This document shows, one piece after another, positions 17,962 through 28,153 of a stretch of DNA of 64,000 nt; the stretch's first letter is position 1; every line of letters begins with the position of its first letter. The notes below the pieces were generated by a model. That model searched no databases, was not told the origin of the DNA, and was given only the letters and a program-made list of their open reading frames with translations. The translations under genes were made by a program, and so were the position numbers. This DNA is from Arenibacter sp041392165. GTDB taxonomy: Bacteria > Bacteroidota > Bacteroidia > Flavobacteriales > Flavobacteriaceae. The stretch lies in assembly GCA_041392165.1 (NCBI GenBank), contig JAWKMN010000001.1, forward strand, positions 1,054,001 to 1,118,000, in the 5' to 3' direction.

Positions 17962-18232
17962 GCGTTTAAATTTTTTTAATTATTTGGAAATAAACTAATT
18001 AAAAAATTGAGAACCTATGTAACCACTACGCTCTCGCATTAAAAATTTTAAACATTGCCTTTTGTGAAGTAATTTTTAAAATTTATTAATGTTCGTTTTA
18101 TCTGTTGATATTTATTTGTTTTTAATTGGCCGGATATAATTACTCACATCAATTCTATCATTAATGGATTCGTGAACCTTGGGTTTCACCAATCAATATT
18201 TCGGTGGGTATCCGGAATTATTATGGCTCATT

Positions 18233-19270
18233 TCATGTCATTTTATTCAAAGGTAGTTTCACTCTAAATATATCGCTCTGATTGTCTATTATGATTTGTT
18301 GTTTTCGAATCATATAGTAACGTTTGTACAGGTTTAGTAGGCCATTTCCCGTACCTTCCGCCAGGGTGGAGCGCGACCGTATTTTGTTTTCCACATAAAG
18401 ACAATCATCCTGGGAATAGATTTTAACCTTTAAGGGATGTATTTCTGAAATTTCATTGTGCTTTACAGCGTTCTCTGCCAATAGTTGTAAGGCCAAAGGG
18501 GGTATTTTCCTTTCCAAATAACTGTCATCTATGGCTATTTCAATTTGAAAACGGTTCCTATATCGTGTCTTTATCAAATAGGTATAACTGTCCAGGAATT
18601 TAAGTTCTTCCTTCAGGGCAACCAGATCCCTGTCCCCGCTCTGCAGTATATAACGGTACATAAAGGAAAGCTTTTTAACGAACATGGTAGCCTCCTTATT
18701 GTCCCTGATAAGGGAGTTTAGGGAGTTTAGGGAATTAAAGAGGAAATGGGGGTTTATTTGATTTTTAAGGGCAGTAAGTTCATTTTGCAGGTTCTGCTGC
18801 TTTAAATGTTCGTTTTCCAATATGTTTTGGCGCTGAATAATTTGAAGCCTTAGAATTCTGGAAATAAAAATTATGATGATAAGGACAACGATGAATATAA
18901 AAACTTGGAAATCCTCCTCCCTATTGGAGATGTTTTTGTCTACCAAATACGGATATATGAGATCTAAAAGTAAAATTGTGGACACTAGGATACCAATGTT
19001 GCCAGAGAGCCTCAATCCCCATGCAAGCAAGCGTTTCTTTTTGGGGATACGATAAATCCAGTTGGTGTTGAATTGCAGGGTAGACCATGAAAAAAGAAAG
19101 AAAAACCAGAATTTTAAATCAAGATCCGCAAACAGTTCGCTCGAAAAAATCTCTGTATTAAAACCGGTTGTCCTAAACAGGGATATGGTTAGTGGCAGTG
19201 TCACTAAAACAGCGATAAGTAATGCTATTTTTATTATTTCAAGCTGTTTTACCTGTTTTATAGTCTCCAT
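18233..19270 (-). CDS. LytS-family sensor histidine kinase
   Basis: Membrane histidine kinase of 345 aa. Four hydrophobic segments lie at about 13-33, 52-68, 88-112 and 122-142, followed by a coiled-coil linker (about 143-168). The His_kinase domain holds the phospho-acceptor His175 in QINPHFLFNSLN. A degenerate ATPase follows, with an N-box LLAENAVKHN and a G-box GTGNGLLNL. The signal is unknown; there is no extracellular domain, so membrane or intramembrane sensing is likely. It is the partner of the downstream LytTR regulator. Confidence 0.9.
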   Translation of the reverse strand: METIKQVKQLEIIKIALLIAVLVTLPLTISLFRTTGFNTEIFSSELFADLDLKFWFFFLFSWSTLQFNTNWIYRIPKKKRLLAWGLRLSGNIGILVSTILLLDLIYPYLVDKNISNREEDFQVFIFIVVLIIIIFISRILRLQIIQRQNILENEHLKQQNLQNELTALKNQINPHFLFNSLNSLNSLIRDNKEATMFVKKLSFMYRYILQSGDRDLVALKEELKFLDSYTYLIKTRYRNRFQIEIAIDDSYLERKIPPLALQLLAENAVKHNEISEIHPLKVKIYSQDDCLYVENKIRSRSTLAEGTGNGLLNLYKRYYMIRKQQIIIDNQSDIFRVKLPLNKMT

Positions 19271-19365
19271 ATTGGTTTAGTTGTTTTAAATATACTTCAT
19301 TACAATTCCCTATCATAGTTCTTTGGATCTATTTTGAAGGTCATTTCGGATGGGAGTGAAATAAA

Positions 19366-19390
19366 AAGCCCTTGAAAGAGTCAAGGGCTT
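19366..19390 (-). terminator. terminator after the repeat protein gene
   Basis: Perfect 10-bp arms AAGCCCTTGA and TCAAGGGCTT with a 5-nt loop. On the minus strand it is followed by TTTTTAT, downstream of the gene ending at 19485. Confidence 0.75.
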
Positions 19391-19484
19391 ATAAATAATT
19401 TACTTGATAATCGAAACCTAAAATAAAGTTCCTTTCAATGTCTCGAGGGTCTGCCCTGAGGTAGTTTATAGAATGTAGCTGTTG

Positions 19485-19979
19485 TTATTTGGCATAGGCA
19501 TCGAACCCCTTGGGCAAATAGTTCATGACTTCAAAGCCGAGTTGGATCTCTTCCTCAATTTCTTCCACAACAATATCGTTCAGGTCCAGTTCCATACCTT
19601 GGTATGGGTTAAAGCCAATTGGGAGGTATTGCGCCGGATCAAACCCCAGTACTATGTCTTCTTCCACGTCCTCAACAACAATTTCGTCCAGGTTCAATCC
19701 CATACCGGCATACGCATTGAAATCCAAAGGTAAGTAAGGGGCCGGGTCAAAATTTAGCACAATTTCTTCTTCCAATTCAATAAGGTCAATATCCTTTATG
19801 CTTAAATTCCTTACTTCTTCATCCATAAGCAAGCCTTCCATAAATGGGTTGTGGGGATCGTATATGGCAGTTGTTGGGCAATCGCTATTTAAAATATTTG
19901 GACATCCGCCGGTACCCGAAAATGAAAGTAGCAAAAAAGAGGTTAGAACAGTACCAAACAATAGAACTGAATTTCTCAT
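19485..19979 (-). CDS. secreted acidic protein with three ~36-aa tandem repeats
   Basis: Hypothetical protein of 164 aa with a start chosen at MRNSVLLFGTVL, which gives a good signal peptide (about 1-25). A longer reading frame exists upstream, but its extra residues look non-coding. Three tandem units of about 36 aa follow, each with a hydrophobic/acidic stretch (EIVVEDVEEDIVL) and then a GFDPAQYLPIGFNPY-like motif. Composition is strongly acidic, with no catalytic motif. Similar LP.GF(D/N).Y repeats occur in uncharacterised flavobacterial exported proteins, as I recall. Function unknown. Confidence 0.65.
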   Translation of the reverse strand: MRNSVLLFGTVLTSFLLLSFSGTGGCPNILNSDCPTTAIYDPHNPFMEGLLMDEEVRNLSIKDIDLIELEEEIVLNFDPAPYLPLDFNAYAGMGLNLDEIVVEDVEEDIVLGFDPAQYLPIGFNPYQGMELDLNDIVVEEIEEEIQLGFEVMNYLPKGFDAYAK

Positions 19980-20160
19980 GATGTTTATCTTTTGTATAAT
20001 TTTGATTTGCATTAATTTCCTGTGCAAATATAGTGGCCGTGATGGGGCGTAACCGGCAAATTTCAAGTGAAGCGGACAAAATTGGGGGTGAAGCGTCCTT
20101 GGGGGCATCCCAACTGAACCGGATGTGGCATAAATAGCTGTAGTATGGCTATTTATGATC

Positions 20161-20844
20161 CTATACCGCTCGTTGTATTACTTCGAACACCTTGTTGCCA
20201 TCACATTTCAGGGTTTTGGAAGGGTACTTTAGTATGAGGGCATAGTCGTGGGTGGCCATAAGAATGGTCCTTCCTGTTTTATTGATGTCCTGAAGCACCT
20301 TCATTACCTCCACGCTGGTCTGGGGGTCGAGATTTCCGGTAGGCTCATCTGCCAGGATCAGATCCGGGTCGTTGAGCAGTGCCCGGGCAATGGCAATGCG
20401 CTGCTGTTCCCCTCCGGAAAGTTCATGGGGAAATTTAAAACCTTTTGTTTTCATGCCCACTTTATCCAGGACATCTTCAATCTTGGCATTCATTTCACTA
20501 TGGTCTTTCCAGCCGGTAGCCTTGAGCACAAAAAGAAGGTTGTTGTTTACGTTCCGATCCGGCAACAACTTAAAATCTTGAAAAACCACGCCCAGTTTTC
20601 TTCTCAAATAGGGGATTTCCTTTTCTTTAAGGGTAGTGAGATCAAAATCTACAATGCGGCCACTACCTTGCTTTAATGGCAGGTCGCCATATAAGGTTTT
20701 CATAAAGCTGCTCTTACCACTGCCTGTCTTTCCGATAAGGTATACAAATTCCCCTTTTTTAATTTCAAGGCTAATATCGTTCAGAACTAAATTCTCCCCT
20801 TGAAATACGGCTACATCTTTCAATCGCAATATGCTTTCGCCCAT
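20161..20844 (-). CDS. ftsE: cell division ABC transporter ATP-binding protein FtsE
   Basis: ABC ATPase of 227 aa. Walker A GKTGSGKS at 38-45, a Q-loop in VVFQDFKLLPDRNV (the FDKLLPDRTV-like stretch typical of FtsE), signature LSGGEQQRIAIARAL, Walker B LILADEPTGNLD and H-loop ATHDY. With FtsX it would control peptidoglycan hydrolases at the septum. No ftsX is adjacent, which is common in this phylum where ftsE and ftsX are often separated. It lies upstream of the repeat-protein gene, same strand, separated by 180 bp. Confidence 0.9.
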   Translation of the reverse strand: MGESILRLKDVAVFQGENLVLNDISLEIKKGEFVYLIGKTGSGKSSFMKTLYGDLPLKQGSGRIVDFDLTTLKEKEIPYLRRKLGVVFQDFKLLPDRNVNNNLLFVLKATGWKDHSEMNAKIEDVLDKVGMKTKGFKFPHELSGGEQQRIAIARALLNDPDLILADEPTGNLDPQTSVEVMKVLQDINKTGRTILMATHDYALILKYPSKTLKCDGNKVFEVIQRAV

Positions 20845-20991
20845 AGTTTTTAATGTTGATATAAAAGTAATAAGTTCCTATGGAATTAAATCAAATCTTC
20901 TTTAAAAATCTTTTTCTTTATCATATACTTAGGGACAATATTTGTCGTTATATAATTTAATTACGGTAATTCTTAACTTTTAGAGAACACT

Positions 20992-23900
20992 ATGCTAAGA
21001 AAAAAAACCGCTGTAATACTGTGTTTTGTTGGGTCTTTGTTTTATGTAAATGCCCAAGAATCCAAAATCTATACTTTTGACCAAAAGGACTATCAGGAAG
21101 CTTTGGCCTTGTATAACAATAAGCAGTATCAGGCAGCCCAGACTATCTTTGAAAGAGTAAAAAACAATACCAGGGATGAAGAGACCCGGGCCAACAGTGC
21201 CTATTACGCCGCTACCACCGCAATTCGCCTAAATCAGTTGGGGGCCGATAGGTTAATGGAAGACTTTGTTGAAAAATACCCCACTTCAACCAAACGCAAT
21301 TCGGCCTATCTTGATGTTGCCGATTATTATTTTGCGACCGGAAAATATCCCTATGCCCTAAAATGGTACACCAAGGTAGATCAAAGCTCCATGTCCAGAA
21401 AGGATAAGGAACGCTTCAATTTTAACAATGGTTACGCCTTGTTCTCCTCCAACAAGCCAAAAGAGGCCGAGCGGTACCTGAACCAGGTGGCCACTTCCCC
21501 TACCTATGGATCCCAGGCCAAGTACTACTTGGGCTATATTGCGTATCAGCAGGACGATTATGCCCAGGCCAATCAGCGCTTTGACCAGATTACCGATCAG
21601 GAATTGTTGGAGGAAAAACTGTCCTATTATCAGGCCGATATGAACTTTAAATTGGGGAAGTTTGAAGAGGCCATTGCCTTGGCTAAAAAACAATTGCCAA
21701 AATCTGACCGAAATGAGGTTTCGGAGCTCAACAAAATTATCGGGGAGAGTTATTTCAACCTAAAACAGTACGCCAATGCCATTCCTTATTTGGCCGAATA
21801 CAAGGGAAAAAGAGGAAAGTGGAACAATACGGATTATTATCTGTTGGGCTATTCCTACTATATGCAGGGCGATTATGCCAATGGCGTACAACAGTTCAAT
21901 AAAATAATAGACGGTAACACCGATGTTTCCCAGAATGCCTATTATCATTTGGCCGAATGCTATCTGAAGCTGGATAAAAAACAAGAGGCCCTGAACGCCT
22001 TTAGGAATGCTTCCCAAATGGATTTCAATCCTGAAATTCAAAAGGATGCCTATTTAAATTATGCCCGATTGAGCTATGAAATAGGGAATGCCTACGAACC
22101 CGTACCCAAGGTATTGACCAATTATATGGAGAAGTATCCCAATGATCCCAATACGGGCGAGATGCAGGAACTTTTGGTGGATTCCTATATCACATCCAAA
22201 AACTTTGCCGGGGCTATGGAGCTTTTGGAAAAAAATAAAAACTTTGCCAGTAGGGCCACGTATCAAAAAGTAGCGTTTTACCGGGGCGTGGAATTGTTTC
22301 TGGAAATGGATTATGAGGAAGCATCGGCCGTCTTCGGGAAATCTATGGACAATGCAGAAGACCAATACTTTAAGGCCAGGTCCAGCTATTGGAAAGCGGA
22401 ATCGGATTATAATATGAATCATTTTGACGAGGCCGTTGCCGGATTCCTTCAATTCAGATCAAATCCAAGTGCCAAAACAACTCCGGAATTTAAGGACCTG
22501 AACTATAATCTGGCCTATTCCTATTTCAAACTGAAAAATTATAATAACGCCATAGCTGCATTTGAAGATTATGTAGAAGCCAACAACGGGGATAACGGAA
22601 AACGTAATGATGCCTACCTGCGCTTGGCGGATAGCTATTTTGTAAGCAGCAAGTATTGGCCCGCCATAGAAACCTATAATAAGGCAATTGCCCAAAATAG
22701 TGCTTCGAGCGACTATGCCGCCTACCAAAAGGCATTGAGCTATGGGTTTGTGGATAGGAGTGCTACCAAAATAGAGGAACTTTCCAATTTTGTGTCCAGA
22801 TATCCCAACTCCGCATTAAAGGATGATGCCTTGTTTGAACTGGCCAATTCCTACGTGAGGGCCAATAATACGGAAAGAGGGTTACAACTTTACGATCAGC
22901 TTGCTATGGACTACAGGGGCAGTTCCTTAGTGCCTCAGGCCATGCTGCGCCAGGGATTGGTATATTATAATACCAGCCGAAACGAACAAGCCCTGGCCAA
23001 ATTTAAAACCGTTGTGAAGGATCACCCAAATACCCAGGAAGCACTTCAGGCGGTAACCACGGCCAAGCTAATCTATATGGATCTGGGCAGGGTGGATGAA
23101 TATGCCCAATGGGTTAAAGGTCTTGATTTTGTTGAGGTGACCGATACCGAACTGGACAATGCCACTTTTGAATCTGCTGACAAGCAATATATAGAGGGCA
23201 ATAAGAATGCCGCCATAAAGGGATATGAAGCCTATATGAAACAATTTCCAAAGGGGTTGAATACCTTAAAAGCCAATTTTAATTTGGCGCAATTGTACTT
23301 TGGCCAGGGGCAAAAGGACAAGGCATTGCCCTATTTTAAGAATGTGGCAGCTAAAGGGGCCAATGAATATGCGGAGCAGGCGCTCACCAGGGTATGCGAG
23401 ATCTATGTAGGCAAGAATGATTATGCTACGGCCGTTCCCTACTTGGAAGAATTGGAGGCCAAGGCGGAAATTCAACAGAACATCACCTTTGCCCGATCCA
23501 ATCTCATGAAAGGTTATTATGGACAATCAGACTACGCCAAGACCATCCAATATGCCACTAAGGTATTGTCCAGTGCCAATATTGATAACCGTATAAAAAG
23601 TGATGCACAAATAATGATAGCTAGATCTGCCATTAAGACCAATGATGAAGGCATGGCTGAAAAAGCGTATTCGGAAGTACTTAAGATTGCCAGTGGCAAT
23701 TTGGCGGCCGAGGCACTTTATTACGATGCCTATTTTAAAAATAAGGCCCAAAATTACGAGGCTTCCAACGCTTCGGTCCAAAAATTGGCCAAGGATTATG
23801 CGGGCTATAAGGAATGGAGTGCCAAAGGCCTGATTATTATGGCCAAGAACTTTTATGCCCTGGGAGATGCTTTCCAGGCCACCTATATTTTGGATAGTGT

Positions 23901-24015
23901 TATCGCCAATTTTGGCGATTATCCGGAAATAGTGGCACAGGCCAAACAGGAATCATCCATTATCAAAGCAAAAGAAGCCCAAAGTAATTCCTCTATCAAT
24001 CCAGAGGGAAATTAA
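20992..24015 (+). CDS. large tetratricopeptide-repeat protein, exported
   Basis: Protein of 1007 aa with a signal peptide (about 1-21, ending NAQE). The rest is built of TPR and TPR-like helical pairs from end to end (A.YY.A..A..L, YF..GKY..AL.WY, SYY..GDY..G). The BamD/YbgF-like N-terminal region reads KDYQEALALYNNKQYQAA. It probably scaffolds an envelope complex in the periplasm. The barrel gene starts 24 bp downstream on the same strand, so the two form an operon. No frameshift is seen over the whole length. Confidence 0.85.
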   Translation: MLRKKTAVILCFVGSLFYVNAQESKIYTFDQKDYQEALALYNNKQYQAAQTIFERVKNNTRDEETRANSAYYAATTAIRLNQLGADRLMEDFVEKYPTSTKRNSAYLDVADYYFATGKYPYALKWYTKVDQSSMSRKDKERFNFNNGYALFSSNKPKEAERYLNQVATSPTYGSQAKYYLGYIAYQQDDYAQANQRFDQITDQELLEEKLSYYQADMNFKLGKFEEAIALAKKQLPKSDRNEVSELNKIIGESYFNLKQYANAIPYLAEYKGKRGKWNNTDYYLLGYSYYMQGDYANGVQQFNKIIDGNTDVSQNAYYHLAECYLKLDKKQEALNAFRNASQMDFNPEIQKDAYLNYARLSYEIGNAYEPVPKVLTNYMEKYPNDPNTGEMQELLVDSYITSKNFAGAMELLEKNKNFASRATYQKVAFYRGVELFLEMDYEEASAVFGKSMDNAEDQYFKARSSYWKAESDYNMNHFDEAVAGFLQFRSNPSAKTTPEFKDLNYNLAYSYFKLKNYNNAIAAFEDYVEANNGDNGKRNDAYLRLADSYFVSSKYWPAIETYNKAIAQNSASSDYAAYQKALSYGFVDRSATKIEELSNFVSRYPNSALKDDALFELANSYVRANNTERGLQLYDQLAMDYRGSSLVPQAMLRQGLVYYNTSRNEQALAKFKTVVKDHPNTQEALQAVTTAKLIYMDLGRVDEYAQWVKGLDFVEVTDTELDNATFESADKQYIEGNKNAAIKGYEAYMKQFPKGLNTLKANFNLAQLYFGQGQKDKALPYFKNVAAKGANEYAEQALTRVCEIYVGKNDYATAVPYLEELEAKAEIQQNITFARSNLMKGYYGQSDYAKTIQYATKVLSSANIDNRIKSDAQIMIARSAIKTNDEGMAEKAYSEVLKIASGNLAAEALYYDAYFKNKAQNYEASNASVQKLAKDYAGYKEWSAKGLIIMAKNFYALGDAFQATYILDSVIANFGDYPEIVAQAKQESSIIKAKEAQSNSSINPEGN

Positions 24016-24039
24016 AATTTCCTTGTAAAAAGAACACAT

Positions 24040-25786
24040 ATGCGCATGCACATAAAAATATCCATATTTGTCATTCTAGGTCTTTTACAGATCGGATTGG
24101 CACAGGAAGATAAAAAAGATTTAGGTACGGAAACGGTAACAGTGGTAAAGGCCTATGCACCTTCTATTTCGGACGCGTTCAAGGTAAAGTCGGTACCTAC
24201 TTTGAACGACTCTATAGTTCTGCAAAAAAAACCGATCGAGTACAGTATATTTTCCGTTCCCGTGGCCTCCACTTTTACTCCCTCCAAGGGGAAGGCTTCC
24301 GGGGTGAAAAAACTTCCGCCGGAAAAAACATATAACTCCTATGCATCAATAGGTCTGGGCAATTATAATAACGCCTTGGCAGATTTCTATACCAGTAGCG
24401 CCCTGAACAGGGATGAACGGTTGGATGTAAGCCTAAACCACCATTCCTCTAGGGGGGAAATAGACGGTACCGCTTTGGACAATATATTTTATAACACCAA
24501 ATTGGACGCCAATTATGCAAAAAGTGATCGGGATATCCGTTGGGGAGCCAATATAGGGGCGCAACATCAACTGTATAACTGGTACGGAATCCCCAATGGG
24601 TATTATACAGAGGAATTGGTGAACGACATAGACGAAAAGCAGAACTATTTTAATGTATTTGCCAGTGGATCTGTGGAAGTGGAAGATTCCTTTTTTAAGA
24701 GTGCCGAACTATTGTATAGGCGGTTTTGGGATGCTACCAAATCCGGGGAAAATAGGGCGGTGCTAAAGCCTGCCTTCCAATTTCCTTTAGGAGATGAATT
24801 GTTGACACTCAAGGCCAAGGTAGATTATTTGGGAGGCAAGTTCAAGAACGGACAGGTAGGCAACGATTCCAATGTGCCGGGAATAGACTATTCCCATTTA
24901 CAGGTTGGTATAAATCCCAATATCAACATTCTTGGGGATGATCTTTCACTTAATCTGGGCGTAAATTTAGTGTATGGGATGGATTTGGAAAACAGTGAGG
25001 GCAATTTCTATATTTACCCTACCATAATGGCCTCCTATCGTTTGTTGGATGAGGTGGCCATTGCCTACGGTGGGGTAGAAGGGGAGCTAAGACAGAACTC
25101 CTTCCATGGTTTTGTGGAAGAGAACCCATATGTTTCCCCTACCTTGGACATGCAGCCTACAGACCAACAGTATGATGCCTATGTAGGCATAAAGGGACAG
25201 TTACTGCCCAATCTAAGTTATAATGTTAAGGGGTCCTATATGGCGGAAAATAGAAAGCCGTTATTTTTGCTAAATCCTGAAAATACCTCTAGGACAGATG
25301 AAAAAGGATATTATTACGGAAATAGCTTTCAGGTATTTTATGATGATGTAAAGACTTTGGGGGTTTTTGGTGAATTGAATATAGATATAAACCGTAATTT
25401 TAGCTTAGGGATAAATGCCCAGGTGTATGATTACGATACGGAAACCGATAATCCTGCCTGGAACCTGCCAGGTCTTACCGCTTCTATGTTTATGGATTAT
25501 CAAATAGGGGAGAAGTGGTTTATGGGCGCCAATCTATTTTATGTGGGGAACGATGATCTATACACGGTTGCCTCCTGGGAACTTTACCGGAAAACTATGC
25601 TATGACTCGGTGACCTTGGATAGCTATTTTGATGCCAATGCACATATTGGCTATCGTATAAATGGGCAATTGTCCGTGTTTGCAAAGGCAAATAACATTG
25701 CCAACCAGAACTATATGCGTTGGAACAATTATCAGGTACAGGGTTTCCAGGTGTTGGCCGGAGCCACGTACAAGTTTGATCTATAG
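24040..25786 (+). pseudogene. outer-membrane beta-barrel (TonB-receptor-like), one frameshift
   Basis: The barrel protein would be about 582 aa with a signal peptide ending GLAQ. Alternating amphipathic strands run to a C-terminal ATYKFDL, a proper outer-membrane terminal strand with final hydrophobic residue. It lacks a clear plug or TonB box despite its similarity to TonB-dependent receptors. Frame 1 stops after WELYRKTML (25605). The true C-terminus continues one frame over (KLCYDSVTLDSYFDANAHIG...). Dropping one A from the A4 run at 25591-25594 restores one reading frame. Either a fresh mutation or a sequence error. It is in an operon with the TPR gene. Confidence 0.75.
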
Positions 25787-26058
25787 ATAAAAGCAAATTT
25801 TGGATTTAGCGGTTGGTCATGATCTGCCAAAAACCCCGTGGTATTTTATGGAAACCGTAAATGTACCTTCTGCCTTTAACCTTTCTATCAAAAGAGGCGA
25901 AAAGGCAGTAAGGTATTTTTGTTTTTAGGAGTGTGTATGTCCCTATTCGTCACGGCTATGGGACATTTAATCACAGAATGGAAAAAAAGGGTGCTTTTTG
26001 TTGTTGTTTGACTTTCTTTTGTTGTCTTGTTTAATATTAATTATAAAATTTTATAGGA

Positions 26059-26484
26059 ATGAAAAATTATGGAAAATTGCTTTACGCATGTATTTTTTTC
26101 GTTTTGGGCAGTATGCCACTTTTGGCGGTCAACCCGGGTCACAGTAATCCTTTTCCCGATACCCTTGCCGACCCCTTGTATAAGGTCTATAAATCCCCTA
26201 TTGGAACATGGGAATATACCGTAGAGGATGTTCCTTATGAATACAGTTCCGGAGTGTTGGTCATTACCAAGGAAAAAGGGGAGTATAAGGTTGTGGTAAA
26301 GGCCAATTACAATAAGCTGACGGCCTCGGAAGTAAAGGTAGATGGGAATGCCGTAAATTTTTCGGTTTATATTGAGGGTGGAAAAGTACAAGTTTCCTTA
26401 CAAGTTAAGGATGATGCTATAAATGGTAAGGCCAATTCAATGGAGGGTTCATTTTTATTAAAAGGAAAAAGGAATAAATCCTAG
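26059..26484 (+). CDS. small exported protein of unknown function
   Basis: Protein of 141 aa with a signal peptide (about 1-23). The mature part starts with PFPDTLADPLYKVYKSPIGTWEYTVEDVPYEYSSG and continues as regular beta strands rich in Lys and Val, suggesting a small beta-barrel or lipocalin-like fold. I recognise no family or active site. It stands alone between a 270-bp gap and a terminator. Confidence 0.7.
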   Translation: MKNYGKLLYACIFFVLGSMPLLAVNPGHSNPFPDTLADPLYKVYKSPIGTWEYTVEDVPYEYSSGVLVITKEKGEYKVVVKANYNKLTASEVKVDGNAVNFSVYIEGGKVQVSLQVKDDAINGKANSMEGSFLLKGKRNKS

Positions 26485-26526
26485 AAATTTATAAAATTGG
26501 GCAATTGTATTTGTCCAAGGTATTTT

Positions 26527-26557
26527 AAACATCCCTGATTCTGGGGATGTTTTTTTA
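26527..26557 (+). terminator. terminator
   Basis: AACATCCC pairs with GGGATGTT over an 8-nt loop, followed by T7. Confidence 0.8.
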
Positions 26558-26637
26558 TTTTTGATAAAATATACCTAAACCTTTTACCAGTAGGGAATGG
26601 CTTTGATCTGCAAGTTGTTCCTAATAATTTGTTCGGT

Positions 26638-27723
26638 ATGAAGCAAGGCACCTTAGATTGTGGAATTTGGATATGGATTTTGTCCATATTATGTCTCGGA
26701 AGGGCTACGTCCCAAAATCTTGTGGAAAACCCAAGTTTTGAAGCTTTCTTGGAATGTCCGGATCATTTGGGAAATTTTGGGGAAGACCTTAAATATTGGT
26801 CCGTGCCCACTCAAGGATCCACAGATTATTTTAATTCCTGTAGCCTAAGTATGGGGGTGCCCGTTAATTTTATGGGAGAGCAAACGGCAAAATTCGGGGA
26901 AGCTTATTCGGGGTTTTATATGTATGCTCCTGAAGATTACCGGGAGTATATTCAGGGAGAGCTCAAAGAACCTTTGCAGAAAGGGATTACCTATACGCTT
27001 TCCTTTTATATCAGTTTGGCCCAGAATTCGGATTATGCCGTTCGTGATTTTGATTTTCTGTTTTCAACAAAACCAGTAGAAGTCAACATTAAAAAGGGAC
27101 TTTCCAAATGGCAGCTTTCCAAAATTGAAGGAAATGATTTTACCGAAGGCGAAATTTTGGGTGACGAATTCATAAGGGAAGAGAATTCTTGGACCATGGT
27201 AGCTACCACTTTTGTGGCCCAAGGTTCTGAAAGGTTTATTGTAATTGGTAATTTTAAGAACAATGCCACTACGAGGCGACAGCGGTTGGCAAAGGAAAGA
27301 CATGTGAATGGGGCCTATTATTTCATGGATATGGTATATGTTGGGGAAGGTGTGCAGACCTATGCCTTGGACGAGGCCCACATTTTTGAGAATGTACATT
27401 TTAATTTTGATGAGTTTCATTTAGGGGAAAAAGGTACGCATGAAATAAAGCGCGTATTCAATTATTTGCAATCCGATAGTACTTTGCAGATTGTGATCAA
27501 TGGATATACCGACAATCTGGGCGCCTCTTCCTATAATGAGAACCTTTCCTTTAAGCGGGCAAAGGCAGTGGCAAATAAGCTCATTCAATTGGGGTTGGCC
27601 CGTCAAAGAATTACCTGGAACGGTTTTGGTGCAATACGGCCCCTCGGTAACAATAGGGATGAAGAGGGTAGGGCAAAAAATAGAAGAGTGGAGTTTATAA
27701 TTTTCAAAACCCCTGAAAGGTAA
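26638..27723 (+). CDS. OmpA-family outer-membrane protein
   Basis: Protein of 361 aa from the ATG at 26638; a TTG nine bases upstream is less likely. A signal peptide (about 1-25) is followed by a domain with LVENPSFEAF.ECPD (about 28-40), typical of a flavobacterial N-terminal carbohydrate-binding-like module. The C-terminal OmpA domain (about 250-360) shows VHFNFDEFHL, NGYTDNLGASSYNENLSFKR and NRRVEFII. These are the peptidoglycan-binding fold with its Asp and Arg. It should tether the outer membrane to the wall. Full length. Confidence 0.88.
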   Translation: MKQGTLDCGIWIWILSILCLGRATSQNLVENPSFEAFLECPDHLGNFGEDLKYWSVPTQGSTDYFNSCSLSMGVPVNFMGEQTAKFGEAYSGFYMYAPEDYREYIQGELKEPLQKGITYTLSFYISLAQNSDYAVRDFDFLFSTKPVEVNIKKGLSKWQLSKIEGNDFTEGEILGDEFIREENSWTMVATTFVAQGSERFIVIGNFKNNATTRRQRLAKERHVNGAYYFMDMVYVGEGVQTYALDEAHIFENVHFNFDEFHLGEKGTHEIKRVFNYLQSDSTLQIVINGYTDNLGASSYNENLSFKRAKAVANKLIQLGLARQRITWNGFGAIRPLGNNRDEEGRAKNRRVEFIIFKTPER

Positions 27724-27784
27724 GGTTTTAGAGGAGTATTGTAATTTTTTTTTTGTACCTGTTAAAATTGTTGGCTATAAATGA

Positions 27785-27814
27785 TTGTGGTTCAAACTTT
27801 TGGAACTATATTTG
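27785..27814 (+). promoter_or_regulatory. cold-shock gene promoter
   Basis: TTG (27785-27787), a 19-nt spacer and TATATTTG (27807-27814): a near-ideal Bacteroidetes promoter, 33 bp upstream of the start codon. Confidence 0.7.
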
Positions 27815-27847
27815 ATTTATAATAAGTAATTAATTTAAATTTTAGTA

Positions 27848-28039
27848 ATGAATAGAGGAACAGTAAAATTTTTCAACGATGCCAAAGGATTTGGGTTCAT
27901 CACAGAAGAAGGTTCTAACAAAGAACATTTTGTACACATCTCTGGTTTAATCGACGAGATTCGCGAAGGCGATGAAGTTGAGTTTGAACTAAAAGAAGGA
28001 AAAAAAGGATTAAACGCAGTAAACGTTAAAGTTATTTAA
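27848..28039 (+). CDS. cold-shock domain protein (CspA family)
   Basis: Single OB-fold nucleic-acid chaperone of 63 aa. RNP1 KGFGFI (18-23) and RNP2-like FVHIS (about 37-41) are intact. It binds single-stranded RNA/DNA and prevents RNA structure. Own promoter upstream and terminator downstream. Copy-specific naming is not possible, since these genomes usually hold several paralogues. Confidence 0.95.
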   Translation: MNRGTVKFFNDAKGFGFITEEGSNKEHFVHISGLIDEIREGDEVEFELKEGKKGLNAVNVKVI

Positions 28040-28068
28040 TATATACTTTTTTAATTTCCTAAGACCTA

Positions 28069-28095
28069 AGGCCTATCGTTTGATAGGCTTTTTTT
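28069..28095 (+). terminator. terminator of the cold-shock gene
   Basis: GCCTATC (28071-28077) pairs with GATAGGC (28082-28088) around GTTT, followed by T7. Confidence 0.85.
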
Positions 28096-28153
28096 ATCTT
28101 CTTGAAATCCCAAATGAATATTACTGCATTAATTTACCCTCTAAAATTCAGTA

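Noticed and set aside
19485..20108. Longer 207-aa version of the repeat protein
   Set aside because: The added N-terminal residues look non-coding, and the internal ATG at 19979 gives a clean signal peptide.
25580..25620. Programmed frameshift in the barrel gene
   Set aside because: No slippery heptamer with a downstream stem or pseudoknot is apparent, and the same kind of break occurs in unrelated genes.
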